A stretch of 64,000 nt of DNA from NCBI GenBank assembly GCA_041653875.1, contig JBAZEM010000014.1:1-64000 (forward strand), in the 5' to 3' direction. The notes under the pieces are model-generated. The model ran no database searches, had not been told where the DNA came from, and saw only the letters and a program-made list of their open reading frames with translations. A program made the translations under genes and the position numbers. The stretch comes from VSJD01 sp041653875. Lineage in GTDB: Bacteria > Verrucomicrobiota > Kiritimatiellia > JAAZAB01. How positions within the stretch are numbered: the first letter of the stretch is position 1; the number at the start of each line of letters is the position of its first letter. Below are positions 15,352 through 25,480 of this stretch, piece by piece.

Positions 15352-16464
15352 ATGACCATCCTTCCCGATAAAATCGTATTCCCCGGGCGGACGTTGATCG
15401 GCGCGGGCCGGGTGCAGAACCTATTGGCGGAATGCGCCCGTTATGGCCGGCGCGGCCTGCTGGTACACGGCCGGTCGCTGGCCGCTAACGGGGTCCTTAA
15501 GGCGCTCCGCCGGAACCAGCCTGGCGGTATGACTGTGGCAACGTGGGAACATGCCGGGGGCGAACCAGCGCTTTCCGATTTGGAGCGACTTCTGGAAACG
15601 GCCCGCAAGCATCAGGCCGACTGGATCGCGGGGATCGGCGGCGGGAGCGTCCTGGATTTGGCCAAAGCCTGCGCGGGACTGTTCCACGCGCTCCAATCGC
15701 CCGAAGCGTATCATAATGGCGCCGCCATCGAGACGCCGGGTCTGGCATTCGCGGCCGTGCCGACCACGGCCGGCACGGGCTCCGAGGCGACGGTGAACGC
15801 GGTCCTGACCAACAACGCCACCCATCGTAAAAAATCGATTCGCGACGATGCCCTGATGGCGCGCTTGGTAATTCTCGATCCGGCCCTGCTGCAATATTGT
15901 CCCAAGCGGGTGATTGCCCACGCCGGCATGGATGCCTTTACCCAGGCGCTGGAGGCGTTTACCAGCCGTCATGCGGTCTGGTTGAGCGATGAACTGGGCT
16001 TGAAAGCGCTTACGTTGATCGGCGCGCATCTGGAGGCTTTTTATTGCGGCGCCGACCCAGCCGCGGCGGAAAAAGTTTTGATGGGCAGTTATCTGGCGGG
16101 TTTAAGCTTTGCCATGGCGCGCCTGGGCGTGGTGCATGGGATTGCGCATCCGCTCGGGGTCCATTATCATGTGCCGCACGGATACGTATGCGGCGTATGC
16201 CTGCCGTATGCCGTGGAACTTAACCGGGAGGCCATGGGCGGGAAATACGAACAGGCCAGCCGGGCGCTGGGCCGGGATCTGCTGGATCTCATCCGGCATC
16301 TGTTGATCCGGCTCGATATGCCTTCGCCCTTCCGGGGCCGGCCGATCGTGGAGAAGGAGGCCATCATCCGGGAGACGTTAGCCGCCTGGTCCACGCAGGC
16401 CAATCCTAAGCCCATCACCCCTGCCGATGTGGAATGGCTGTTGGAACGGTTGTTTTTACCTTGA
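15352..16464 (+). CDS. Iron-containing alcohol dehydrogenase
   Basis: A 370-residue group III (iron-dependent) alcohol dehydrogenase, using NAD(P)H with alcohols or aldehydes in the cytoplasm. It shows the nucleotide-binding GIGGGSVLDLAKA segment (family GGGS), FAAVPTTAGTGSEAT, and the metal-ligand region HAGMDAFTQALEAFTS followed by HGIAHPLGVHYHVPHG with several ligand histidines. Length is normal. The frame is open upstream to 15229 through the repeat, but the ATG at 15352 begins the usual N-terminus. There is no clear ribosome site because the repeat arm abuts the start. The exact substrate cannot be told; 1-propanol/butanol, lactaldehyde or maleylacetate reductase are family alternatives. 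Confidence 0.92.
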   Translation: MTILPDKIVFPGRTLIGAGRVQNLLAECARYGRRGLLVHGRSLAANGVLKALRRNQPGGMTVATWEHAGGEPALSDLERLLETARKHQADWIAGIGGGSVLDLAKACAGLFHALQSPEAYHNGAAIETPGLAFAAVPTTAGTGSEATVNAVLTNNATHRKKSIRDDALMARLVILDPALLQYCPKRVIAHAGMDAFTQALEAFTSRHAVWLSDELGLKALTLIGAHLEAFYCGADPAAAEKVLMGSYLAGLSFAMARLGVVHGIAHPLGVHYHVPHGYVCGVCLPYAVELNREAMGGKYEQASRALGRDLLDLIRHLLIRLDMPSPFRGRPIVEKEAIIRETLAAWSTQANPKPITPADVEWLLERLFLP

Positions 16465-16500
16465 TGCTAAGGAATTTTCCGCCATTGGCGGATTTCTGGC
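16463..16500. repeat. Truncated modular repeat (head only)
   Basis: The head gatgctaaggaattttccgc and the next hairpin half (gccattggcgg) match the modules at 2.7, 8.8 and 51.2 kb. The sequence then departs and no tail follows before the next gene. The head overlaps the alcohol dehydrogenase stop codon. The remaining gap to 16638 has no recognisable feature apart from a short gcgctgaagcgc palindrome near 16600. Confidence 0.75.
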
Positions 16501-16638
16501 CTGCTATATTTTCTGGCGCACAGGCAGGGAATGAAGTAAAAGAAGCAGAAGTTTTTTCCAAGCATCTGCGGCAAGGCTGAGTGCGCAGGCAATTGCGCTG
16601 AAGCGCCACGGCTAAACGGCGGAATAATCGGATTCATT

Positions 16639-17725
<1,087 letters not shown>

Positions 17726-17741
17726 TTCCGAGATTTTGCTG

Positions 17742-19052
17742 ATGAAAATTCTGGCCATATCCGGATTGACCCTGCGCGCGGCCATTCGTTCGCGGGTCTT
17801 CGGCCTGCTGATCGCCATGGTCGCAATCTGCATCGTCGGTTTGCCGCTTGTGATTAAAAGCGACGGCACGGCGGCCGGCCAGACGCAATTGTTCATTCAC
17901 TACGCCTTTGGTCTGACAATTGCGCTGCTCTCCATTGCGGCGGCCTGGTCGGCGGCTGGAGCCGTTTCGCTGGAAGTCGCGGGCCGCCAGATGCACGTGT
18001 TGGTCACCAAGCCGGTGCACGCCGCCGAGATCTGGCTCGGCAAATGGCTGGGTTTGATGACGATCAACCTGGTTATGCTGGGCCTGGCTGGCGGCCTGAT
18101 TTACGGGCTCCTGTGCTGGACTACGCGCAGTGCCGCGCTGTCGGCCGATGAACGGGCCAGCCTGCGCGAAGAGGTTTTGACCGCCCACAGTCTTGTCGCC
18201 CCCGATCGACCGGTTGCAAAGCCGCCCCGGGCCGGGGTGGGACGCATAATGTATGTTGTCCCACCGGCCGGAATGCAAGTCTGGAGCTTCCGGGTGCCGG
18301 AGCGCGTCCGGCCGGACGATGCGCTCTTTCTGCAGTTTCAGTTCGCCACGTCGCGGATCGACCGCCAAATGCCGGTGGCCGGTCTGTGGCTGGTCGGCGC
18401 GGACGATTCTCCCCCCCTGCGCCGGACATACGGGGATCGGACAAAGCCATATCGCACGCTGGCTTCCTACACGCCGCACGTCGGCCATGCCTTGAAACTG
18501 CCGCCGGCCGCGCCGGGGCAAAGGCTGACAGTCACCTACAAAAACGTGGAAACGGAGGCGCCGGCCACCGTCCTGTTCGCCGCGGATGGCGGCGCGCAAT
18601 TATGGGTCCGGGAAAGCGGGTTCGAAAGTAATTTTATCCGCGCACTTCTGCTTGTCATGGCGCGGCTGGCGTTTTTCACGGCGCTGGGATTGACGTTTGG
18701 CGCGCTGTTTTCGTTTCCGGTCGCCGTATTCACGGCCTTTGCCTTCCTGTTTATTACAGGCCTGAGCGGCTGGGTCGGCGTCGAGGCGCCGCTGGCCGGA
18801 TGGGATCTCGCGCCGGCCTGGCTGGCCGCTCTGTTGAATGCCGCGGCCGATGGAATGATCCGGTTGGCCAATTCAGTTGCGCCGCCGCTGGCGCGCTTCG
18901 AGCCGTTGAATTTCCTGCCGGCGGGCGCGTTTATTCCGTGGACGCTGGTGGGCGCGGCCTGGGGCGTATTGGCGTTTGGCTATGGCGGCGCGCTGGCCGT
19001 TTTGGGAATCGGATTGTTCAGCCGCCGCGAAATGGGCATTGCGCCCCAGTAG
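17742..19052 (+). CDS. ABC-2 type permease with large extracytoplasmic domain
   Basis: A roughly 436-residue membrane protein. It has an N-terminal helix (ISGLTLRAAIRSRVFGLLIA and on), two further helices near 55-75 and 105-125, and a soluble region of about 150-170 residues (about 130-295). Four C-terminal hydrophobic segments follow. The amphipathic opening and the LEVAGRQMHVLVTKPVHAAE loop (the family coupling motif) mark it as an ABC-2 permease partner for the ATPase upstream. An ATG at 17721 is in frame but lies inside the repeat arm, so 17742 is preferred; neither has a convincing ribosome site. Substrate unknown. Confidence 0.82.
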   Translation: MKILAISGLTLRAAIRSRVFGLLIAMVAICIVGLPLVIKSDGTAAGQTQLFIHYAFGLTIALLSIAAAWSAAGAVSLEVAGRQMHVLVTKPVHAAEIWLGKWLGLMTINLVMLGLAGGLIYGLLCWTTRSAALSADERASLREEVLTAHSLVAPDRPVAKPPRAGVGRIMYVVPPAGMQVWSFRVPERVRPDDALFLQFQFATSRIDRQMPVAGLWLVGADDSPPLRRTYGDRTKPYRTLASYTPHVGHALKLPPAAPGQRLTVTYKNVETEAPATVLFAADGGAQLWVRESGFESNFIRALLLVMARLAFFTALGLTFGALFSFPVAVFTAFAFLFITGLSGWVGVEAPLAGWDLAPAWLAALLNAAADGMIRLANSVAPPLARFEPLNFLPAGAFIPWTLVGAAWGVLAFGYGGALAVLGIGLFSRREMGIAPQ

Positions 19053-19373
19053 GGGCGATGGAAAATAGGCAGGCGCTTCAGCGCCTGAACATTTAAAAGC
19101 AAACGGCATCGCGTCCTGTAGGGACGCATGAAAAAACACAATGGACCGTACGGCGGATGGTATATGGGGGCAAGCATGGGGCTCCACCGTCCCTACGGGA
19201 CGGGCTGTTCTTTGTTATGATTGGCCACCGGCGCTGAAGCGCCGGCCTATTATCGGATGTTCCTACGGGACGCAGAACGATTTCCGCCAAAGTCCAGCGC
19301 GCTGTACCCAGGCGAGGAGGATGTATCTGCTATGGATTTAAAATTTTTATATTGACGTTACGAAAGACCTGTC
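19053..19373. repeat. REP-like palindromes in a 321-bp intergenic gap
   Basis: This gap holds several short palindromes and no gene that I can support. They are ggcgcttcagcgcc (about 19070), gcgtcctgtagggacgc (about 19111), accgtccctacgggacgg (about 19187) and ccggcgctgaagcgccgg (about 19229), with a fourth tacgggacg word near 19263. The alternating gtagggacg / cgtccctac words resemble dispersed REP families. The short open frames here have no domain or ribosome-site support. Confidence 0.7.
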
Positions 19374-20768
19374 ATGAAGAAAGCTCCGTCAATTTTCTTG
19401 CTGCTGGCGGCCCTGCTCGGCCTGTGGGGCGCCGCCGGACTGCATGAGCGCCTGTGGGCTTACCGGGCGCGGCATCAGTTGCTTCCAGCCGCCCCGCTGG
19501 AGAACGCGTCGCCGCTGATGGTCTTCACCACCGTGGCCCTGGGCGGGTTCCGCGGGCTGATCGCCGACCTGCTCTGGCTCCGCGCCATTCGCCTGCAACA
19601 GGAAGGCCGGATATTCGAGATCGCCCAGTTGGCGGACTGGATCGCCAAGTTGGAGCCGCACTTCACCACGGTGTGGGCCTTCCAGGCCTGGAATATGGCT
19701 TACAACATCAGCGTGCTGTTTCCCGACGCCGAAAACCGCTGGCGCTGGGTTTGCAACGGCATCCGGCTCCTGCGGGATGAAGGGCTCGTGTATAATCCCC
19801 GCAATCCGAGCTTGTACAAGGAACTCGGCTGGCTCTACCAGCATAAGATCGGGTACATCATGGATTCGGCGCATCCCTTTTACAAGCGCAAGCTGGCGGA
19901 AACCATGCAGGCGGCGCTCCATGGCGCGCGGCTGGGGGCCGATCCCAAAGAGGCCGATCTCCAACGCCTGCGCGAGGAATTGAAACTGGATCCGGCGCAC
20001 ATGCGGCAATTGGATGCCGAATGCGGGCCTTTCGACTGGCGCTTGCCGGAAACACATGCGCTTTACTGGGCCTGGCGCGGGCGCCACATGGTGCCGGAAA
20101 CATCCGCGCCGGCAACCGCATCATCGGGCTGGTCCGGTGTGCGCGCCTGCGACCAGATGATGCTCCAGTGTCTTGCGACGGCGTTTCGCCAGGGGCGGCT
20201 GGATTTCGACCCGGCCACGGATTTATATGTGACGACGCCCCGGCTGGACCTGCTCCCGCAGGTAATGAGGTTCTATGAGGAAACCATTGCCCGTTACATC
20301 GGAAACGCCGGGAGCGCCCGGGACGATGAGCGCTTTATTCGTTCGGTTTATGCCAATTTTCTGGGCGAGGCGATTATCGTTCTGCACTGCTACGGCCGCG
20401 ATGCCCAGGCCCGCGAAATTTACCGGCAGGTGCTGCGCCAGCACCCTGACGTTGACCGGACGATAAGTTATGACGATTTTATCGGCGCCAGTTTCAGCGC
20501 GATGCAAAAGGATGTCATCGACCTGCCGCCGCCGACCGCCATCGCCGTGGTGGAAGGCCTGTTGTTCCAGGCTTGCCGGCAGAGGGCCGCCGGCGATTCG
20601 GCCACGGCCGCGGAAGATGAGCGCCGGGCGCGCGCGTTCTGGGATCTCTACATGCAGGCGCGCGTAAGCGAGGATCATCGCCAGCGCACCGGCCTGCCTG
20701 AGTTGGATATATTACGCCGCCAGGCCGAGCGGCGCTTACGGGAACCGGAGATGACAGACGACGGATGA
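19374..20768 (+). CDS. Conserved hypothetical protein, tryptophan-rich, TPR-like helices
   Basis: A 464-residue protein starting with a hydrophobic signal or anchor (MKKAPSIFLLLAALLGLWGA). The remainder is helical. The pattern GLIADLLWLRAIRLQQEGRI, then FEIAQLADWIAKLEPHFTTV and WAFQAWNMAYNIS, is TPR-like with many Trp/Tyr residues. I do not recognise a named family. It lies downstream of an ABC ATPase/permease pair after a 321-bp repeat-rich gap, so it may be an exported or periplasmic partner of that exporter, but co-transcription is not shown. The 3' end is followed by two word-type repeats (20752-20862). Confidence 0.7.
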   Translation: MKKAPSIFLLLAALLGLWGAAGLHERLWAYRARHQLLPAAPLENASPLMVFTTVALGGFRGLIADLLWLRAIRLQQEGRIFEIAQLADWIAKLEPHFTTVWAFQAWNMAYNISVLFPDAENRWRWVCNGIRLLRDEGLVYNPRNPSLYKELGWLYQHKIGYIMDSAHPFYKRKLAETMQAALHGARLGADPKEADLQRLREELKLDPAHMRQLDAECGPFDWRLPETHALYWAWRGRHMVPETSAPATASSGWSGVRACDQMMLQCLATAFRQGRLDFDPATDLYVTTPRLDLLPQVMRFYEETIARYIGNAGSARDDERFIRSVYANFLGEAIIVLHCYGRDAQAREIYRQVLRQHPDVDRTISYDDFIGASFSAMQKDVIDLPPPTAIAVVEGLLFQACRQRAAGDSATAAEDERRARAFWDLYMQARVSEDHRQRTGLPELDILRRQAERRLREPEMTDDG

Positions 20769-20862
20769 CGGACCGGAGAAGACGGAAGACAGACACCTGA
20801 ATAAGCAAACATCGAACGCCCAACATCGAACATCCAACATCGAACGCCTAACACCGAATGTC
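20752..20862. repeat. Two word-repeat arms back to back
   Basis: From about 20752 to 20796 are 'gacagacgacgga / tgacggaccgga / gaagacggaaga' words, the same family as 51164-51208, 53022-53095 and 60188-60218. From 20807 to 20862 are 'aacatcgaac' words of the 17599-17725 family. No opposing arm is seen here. They lie between the convergent ends of the 19374-20768 gene and the M28-like gene. Confidence 0.8.
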
Positions 20863-20867
20863 GGCAA

Positions 20868-21842
20868 TCAGTCAGAAATTCTCCCGTGCGCTTCCATCAT
20901 CAGGCCGTTCAACACCCGAATGACGACGCGGCCGACGATCCCGAGGCTTTCGGCGCTCAGCTTGTCGAGCGTATCCTGCGGGGTGTGCCAGTAATCGTTC
21001 CGGCCGGGCGCCGAACCGTACTCGAAGTCTATCAAATCGACGGCCGGTATGTCCGCCTCCAGAAACGGCAAATGATCGTCCACCATCGCGCCGGGCATAA
21101 GCGCAAATTTGGCGCGGACTTTTTCCGCCTCCGCCGCGCGGAATACACGGGTCACCAGGTCCGACGTGCTGTTGCGCGGCAACGTGACGGTCAAATCCTT
21201 GTCGCCGATCATATCGAGGATGATCACGGCGCGGACCTGGTCCGCGCGCCGGTTCAAACACAGCGCCCGCGCCGCATGCCGGCTGCCGTGCAGTCCGTCG
21301 CGCGCGGTGTAGCTGTCCCGGCATTCCTCGCCGTCGAAAAAGGCGATGCCGATATTGACGGGCAACGGGCCGGCCGCCTGCAGGACGCGGGCCAGTTCCA
21401 GGAGCAGGCCCGAACTGGAGGCCGAATCGTTGGCGCCCTCGAAGCGGTCGCTTATGCCCGACTTGGTGTCGAAGTGCGAGCCCAGAAATATCCAGGGCGC
21501 TTTGTCCGCCTGGCGGCCGGAGGCGGGAATAACACCCATGACATTCCAGAAGGTCGTTGGGCCGGAGGGGGTTTCGTCCGTGAAGGCATCCAGCGAGGCT
21601 TGGACACCCGCGGCCTGCAGGCGTAACAGGAGATGGCCGGCCGCCTGGCGCGCGCCCGGCGTGCAGGCGATGCGGGGTCCAAGCGCCACCAGCGCGCGCG
21701 CTTCCGCCAGGGCGTTATCGGCGTCCAGAACGCGGGGCGCGATGGGTTTAAAACCCGCCGTTTTTGGCGCGGCCGCCGGCCGGCAGCCGGAAGCGGCAAG
21801 TAGAAATCCGATCAACACGCCGAGAATAAGGTGTCGAGTCAT
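20868..21842 (-). CDS. Lipoprotein M28 peptidase / glutaminyl-cyclase-like zinc enzyme
   Basis: A 324-residue protein beginning with a lipoprotein signal (lipobox LAASGC near residues 15-20), so probably anchored in the envelope. Family features: GSHFDTKSG (zinc His/Asp), GANDSASSSGLLLELARVL (bridging Asp), AFFDGEEC (catalytic/zinc Glu), DDHLPFLEADIPAVDLIDF and WHTPQDTLDK (His ligand). The DDHLPFLE...LIDF...WHT arrangement resembles glutaminyl-peptide cyclotransferases as well as M28 aminopeptidases, and these cannot be separated by eye. It is the last gene of a tightly packed operon with a glycosyltransferase (4-bp gap) and O-antigen export genes, an unusual companion. Confidence 0.88.
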   Translation of the reverse strand: MTRHLILGVLIGFLLAASGCRPAAAPKTAGFKPIAPRVLDADNALAEARALVALGPRIACTPGARQAAGHLLLRLQAAGVQASLDAFTDETPSGPTTFWNVMGVIPASGRQADKAPWIFLGSHFDTKSGISDRFEGANDSASSSGLLLELARVLQAAGPLPVNIGIAFFDGEECRDSYTARDGLHGSRHAARALCLNRRADQVRAVIILDMIGDKDLTVTLPRNSTSDLVTRVFRAAEAEKVRAKFALMPGAMVDDHLPFLEADIPAVDLIDFEYGSAPGRNDYWHTPQDTLDKLSAESLGIVGRVVIRVLNGLMMEAHGRISD

Positions 21843-21846
21843 AAGT

Positions 21847-22911
21847 TTACCCCAGCATCCCGGCCATCAGGGCTTGCACTTCGGATTCCGGGTTGCGCTC
21901 CCGGGCGCGCCGGACGCGCCGGCTTTGGGAAGCGATTATTTCCTCGCGCAAGGCCGCATCCGTCAGCACGCGATCGAACAGCGCGCCCAGTTCGGCCGGC
22001 GCAAGATCGTCGTACAGCACGCCGGCGCCATCCATGGCCTCGGGCGTGCCGCCAGCGGCGCGGGCAATGACGGGAATTCCGTGCGCCATGGCCTCCACCA
22101 GCGGCAGGCAATAGCCTTCGTGCGCGCTGGCGGATACGTACAGATCGGCCGTCCGGTAATAAGCTGAAAGCCGGGCGGACGAAACAAAGCCTTCAAAGCA
22201 CAGATTGGAAAGGTCCAGATCGCCTGCCAGCATTCGCAGCATCGTGTAATAGCGCGCGGCGCTCCGCTTGGAGCCGATAATAATCAACCGGCTGAAGGGA
22301 TTGAGCGCCCGATGGTACCAGGCAAACGCCAGGATCAAATCCTCGATCCGCTTATTGGGCGCAATCCGGCCCACAAACAAGATGTTTTTCAAAGGGCCGG
22401 CAAACTTTTTAAGGATCAGCGGATCCGGCGGCAGGTCCGGCGGGGTTGGCGGGAACAGGAGCGGAAACACCTTGACGTTGGCGATGCCCGCGGCCTGTAG
22501 TTCTGCGGCGTTGAATTGGGACACCGTCCAGACCGCGTCCGAACGCCGGGCCACTTCGGGCAGGGCCAGGCGCGCCGCGCGCAGTTGCGCGGCCACGGCG
22601 TCGTCGAACCCGCCGAAATATTCGGCCGGCGTGATGTTGTGATACACCATGATTTTTCTGGCGGCCGACGCGAGAAACACTCCGGTCGCCGGCGAGGCGA
22701 TGCCGTAGTGGTGCAAACAAATGTCGCTTGCTCCGGCCGTGTAATCCGCCAGAGCGCGGCAATCCGTTGTCAGACTCGGCGATACCCGGGAAAGGTCCGC
22801 GTAAATCTCGGACTTATGCCCCCAGCGCCGGAATATTTCCCGCAGCAGCGCCGCCTCATTGGAGATGGCGTCGCCATCGGCATAGCCGGCCAGGATTTGG
22901 TGAATTTGCAT
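21847..22911 (-). CDS. Glycosyltransferase, GT4-like
   Basis: A 354-residue GT-B fold enzyme. The C-terminal half has the family KNILFVGRIAPNKRIEDLI donor-site segment, LCFEGFVSSARLSAYYRTAD, then YVSASAHEGYCLPLVEAMAH with the EGYCLPLVEA pattern containing the donor-binding glutamate. The start is set at MQIHQILAGYADG, where ATG overlaps the upstream stop (TAATG). A further in-frame ATG lies four codons earlier. The sugar donor and acceptor are not predictable. It lies in the Wzm/Wzt operon, so it probably builds the exported polysaccharide in the cytoplasm. Confidence 0.9.
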   Translation of the reverse strand: MQIHQILAGYADGDAISNEAALLREIFRRWGHKSEIYADLSRVSPSLTTDCRALADYTAGASDICLHHYGIASPATGVFLASAARKIMVYHNITPAEYFGGFDDAVAAQLRAARLALPEVARRSDAVWTVSQFNAAELQAAGIANVKVFPLLFPPTPPDLPPDPLILKKFAGPLKNILFVGRIAPNKRIEDLILAFAWYHRALNPFSRLIIIGSKRSAARYYTMLRMLAGDLDLSNLCFEGFVSSARLSAYYRTADLYVSASAHEGYCLPLVEAMAHGIPVIARAAGGTPEAMDGAGVLYDDLAPAELGALFDRVLTDAALREEIIASQSRRVRRARERNPESEVQALMAGMLG

Positions 22912-23363
22912 TATGCTTTGCAATTGCCGCCTTTTTTTTCCAGTTCGGCCACGCGCCGCTTCAAATCGTCCGTTTCCCGCCGTCGTTGGGCGAACTCGAA
23001 TTCCAGCGCGCTGGTCAGCTGGGTGTTGATCAGGTTTTGCCGGAACACGATCCGGTCATGCTGGTAGCGCAGGAGCTTCCAGAGGAACGCTTTGAGACGG
23101 GGCATAATCAGGCTGGTCAGGCCGGGCTTCCGGGGAATGTCGAAATCGAGGGTGTCCACCGCGTCACGGTAGCCGATCAAGCGGATAAGGCGCTCCATGT
23201 ATTCGGCGTCGGATCCGGCTCGCGCCAACGCCAGCGCGCCGATCTCCGGCGGAAGCGGCGCCAGTTTGCGGCCGGCCGGACTGCGTTTCATGGCCTCGGC
23301 CCGCCGGCGCAGGTCTATGCCCAGATCCTGGGTTCTATCTTGACCGGCAACGCTGAGTTTCAT
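22911..23363 (-). CDS. Hypothetical coiled-coil protein of the O-antigen operon
   Basis: A 150-residue protein of unknown family. No signal or membrane segment. The C-terminal 40 residues (LEFEFAQRRRETDDLKRRVA and on) form a short coiled coil. The middle contains a DTLDFDIPRKPGLTSLIMPR segment that resembles the N-terminal region found on methyltransferases and glycosyltransferases of polysaccharide clusters. It overlaps the ATPase gene upstream (4 bp) and the glycosyltransferase downstream (TAATG), so it is translated with them and probably assists assembly of the same polysaccharide. Confidence 0.7.
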   Translation of the reverse strand: MKLSVAGQDRTQDLGIDLRRRAEAMKRSPAGRKLAPLPPEIGALALARAGSDAEYMERLIRLIGYRDAVDTLDFDIPRKPGLTSLIMPRLKAFLWKLLRYQHDRIVFRQNLINTQLTSALEFEFAQRRRETDDLKRRVAELEKKGGNCKA

Positions 23364-24544
23364 GGGTTAGGCTGGTGCTCCCAGACGCAGTTCAATTGGA
23401 AAAGACCCTTGTCGTCGCCCGCATCCTTGATCAGGAACGGATGCAGGTCTTCCTGGCGGTGATACTGGGTTGCATGGTCCCACGAATGCACGGCCAGCGA
23501 CAGGAAAAACCGGCCCTGTTTCAGCGTCAGCGGCTCGATCCGCAAACGCACCCGTCCATCGCCCTCGATGGCGGCGATCGGAACTTTCGCAATCTGGGTG
23601 TTGGAGCCGAAGACATAAAACCCGTTGCCGGTCTTGATGTTGAAGCCGAACACCGGCTTCTCGATGCGCCGGCGCGCATGGTAGCCGATTTCGATTGTCA
23701 TGGCGCCGCCGGTGTAAAACGTGGCGGTTTCCGCCCCGGTTGCGTCCAGCAAGCGGATGGAACGCATCTCGACCTCGCGGGTGCCGTGTTCCTCCACGTT
23801 GAGCATGCCGATTCTGACCATGTATTGCTTGAGGTAGGCGAAGATCACGTCGGAGGGATTCCCCTGCATGATCAGCCGGCCTTCGTGAATCAAGAGCACG
23901 TCGCTGCAAAATTCCTCGACCGTCTCCAAGGCGTGCGAGACGAACAGGATGGTTTTTCCTTTTTGCTGGAATTGACGGATGCGGTCGAGGCACTTCATTT
24001 GGAAGGACATGTCGCCGACTGCCAGGACTTCGTCAATGAGCAGAATGTCGGGATTCATTTCCACGGCCACGGCAAACGCCAGGCGCACGTACATGCCGCT
24101 GGAATAGTGTTTTACGGGCATGTCGATGAATTCGCGCAGTTCGGCGAAATCCACGATGTGGTCGAACCGCCGCCGGATGTCCTCCCGCGGAATGCCCAGG
24201 ATCGCCGCGCTGAGGTAAATATTTTCGCGCCCCGACAGGTCGGAATGGAAGCCCGCGCCCAGCTCGAGCAGGGCCGAGATGCGGCCCGTTGTCCGCACCG
24301 CGCCTTCGGTCGGCGCCATGGTTTGGGCGATCAAGCCCAGGAGCGAACTCTTGCCCGATCCGTTGGGCCCGATGACGCCGACCGTTTGGCCTTGGCGGAT
24401 GGAGAAATCGATGTTGCGCAGGGCCCAGAATCCGTCAGCTTTTCCGCCGCTCAGCCAGCGCGGCAGGGCGCCCACGAGCGTCGGCAGGCCGACGCCTTGT
24501 TTACGGTACCATTTGCCCAGTCCTTTGGCTTCGATCGCGTTCAT
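23360..24544 (-). CDS. wzt: O-antigen/polysaccharide ABC exporter ATPase (Wzt-like)
   Basis: A 394-residue cytoplasmic ATPase for export of a lipid-linked polysaccharide. N-terminal domain: Walker A GPNGSGKSS, the family SALLELGAGFHSDLSGRENI segment, HYSSGMYVRLAFAVA signature and LLIDEVLAVGD Walker B. The C-terminal 150 residues form a separate beta-rich domain that matches the Wzt carbohydrate-binding C-domain, which recognises the finished chain end. The frame is open further upstream (to 24745) inside the permease gene. The start at 24544 (MNAIEAKGLGKWYRKQG) overlaps the permease stop by 4 bp. Confidence 0.93.
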   Translation of the reverse strand: MNAIEAKGLGKWYRKQGVGLPTLVGALPRWLSGGKADGFWALRNIDFSIRQGQTVGVIGPNGSGKSSLLGLIAQTMAPTEGAVRTTGRISALLELGAGFHSDLSGRENIYLSAAILGIPREDIRRRFDHIVDFAELREFIDMPVKHYSSGMYVRLAFAVAVEMNPDILLIDEVLAVGDMSFQMKCLDRIRQFQQKGKTILFVSHALETVEEFCSDVLLIHEGRLIMQGNPSDVIFAYLKQYMVRIGMLNVEEHGTREVEMRSIRLLDATGAETATFYTGGAMTIEIGYHARRRIEKPVFGFNIKTGNGFYVFGSNTQIAKVPIAAIEGDGRVRLRIEPLTLKQGRFFLSLAVHSWDHATQYHRQEDLHPFLIKDAGDDKGLFQLNCVWEHQPNP

Positions 24545-25356
24545 AGAAAATCCGAAAAATAGCGTTGGGCGCGCTGGAAGATGACATAGGCGATCCACAG
24601 GATCGCCAGCGGCATGAGCAAGCCCGCGATGCTGGCCGCCGTCCAGGGGAAGGAATCGCCCGGCATCTGCATGGCGCGGTAGCCGGTGATGATCACCGTC
24701 ATCGGATTCAGCAGATATACGCGCTCGATCCACGGCCCGATCCACGGATGGGCGCGCGCCACGGTTTCCACCAGCGACAAGGGGTACATGACCGGGCTCA
24801 TGAAAAACCAGGCGCTCATCAGCAGGCCCACGATATGCTGGGTGTCGCGGAAATAAACGTTGGCGGCGGCCGCCAAGAGGGCCAGCGAAAAATTAAACAG
24901 CAGATGATACAGGCAGAAGAGCGGCACCCATAACGTGGTTGCCTCCAGAAAAGCGCCCTTCATCATCAGCAGGATGGCCACCAGCGCCCATTGCACGATC
25001 AATGTCAGCAGAAAATTAACGAGCCCCGATATATTGACCGAGAGCGGCAGGATAATGCGCGGAAAAAAAACCTTTTTGACCAGGGAGGAATTTCCCGTCA
25101 CACAGTTTAAGCCGGCATTAACGCATTGCGCCGTAAATTGCCAGGCGAAGACCCCGATGATGATGTCCTCGTTGGGAATCCCGCGCCCCACCAACAGACG
25201 CAGGAAAACGATGTAAATGACCGCCATGAAGAGCGGATTCAAAATGGTCCACAGCAGGCCCAGGACGGAGCCCCGGTAGCGGATCTTGAGGTCCCGCGCC
25301 ACCAGGTTCCAGATCAGGTCTCCGTGACGGGTGATGTCTGTAATCATTTGGATCAT
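24541..25356 (-). CDS. wzm: O-antigen/polysaccharide ABC exporter permease (Wzm-like)
   Basis: A 271-residue inner-membrane protein with six hydrophobic segments. The N-terminus HGDLIWNLVARDLKIRYRGS and the LGLLWTILNPLFMAVIYIVF segment are the hallmark of Wzm/TagG-type permeases. NPNMT-like loop residues appear as YLLNPMTVIITGYRAM. It overlaps the Wzt gene by 4 bp. Together they would move an undecaprenyl-linked polysaccharide across the inner membrane. It is the first gene of a five-gene minus-strand operon. Confidence 0.93.
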   Translation of the reverse strand: MIQMITDITRHGDLIWNLVARDLKIRYRGSVLGLLWTILNPLFMAVIYIVFLRLLVGRGIPNEDIIIGVFAWQFTAQCVNAGLNCVTGNSSLVKKVFFPRIILPLSVNISGLVNFLLTLIVQWALVAILLMMKGAFLEATTLWVPLFCLYHLLFNFSLALLAAAANVYFRDTQHIVGLLMSAWFFMSPVMYPLSLVETVARAHPWIGPWIERVYLLNPMTVIITGYRAMQMPGDSFPWTAASIAGLLMPLAILWIAYVIFQRAQRYFSDFL

Positions 25357-25410
25357 AGAATCGTCACTTTACTCGATTGCCGCGCGGCGGTAAAGCCCTG
25401 ATCGAAAGCC

Positions 25411-25480
25411 CAGAGGTCAGAGATCAGAGGTCAGCGGTCAGAGGTGTTATCTGATCTCTGACCTCTGTACTCTGTACTCA
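25411..25480. repeat. Inverted repeat of 'agaggtcagagatcag' words
   Basis: The left arm begins cagaggtcagagatcag (25411-25427) and continues with aggtcagcggtcagagg. The right arm ctgatctctgacctctg (25451-25467) is its perfect 17-nt complement, followed by tactctgtactc. The right end overlaps the stop codon of the 25478-28114 gene. The gap to the permease gene contains nothing else. Confidence 0.9.

Noticed and set aside
19141..19341. 66-codon plus-strand frame in the REP-rich gap
   Set aside because: Runs across the palindromes, no ribosome site or domain.
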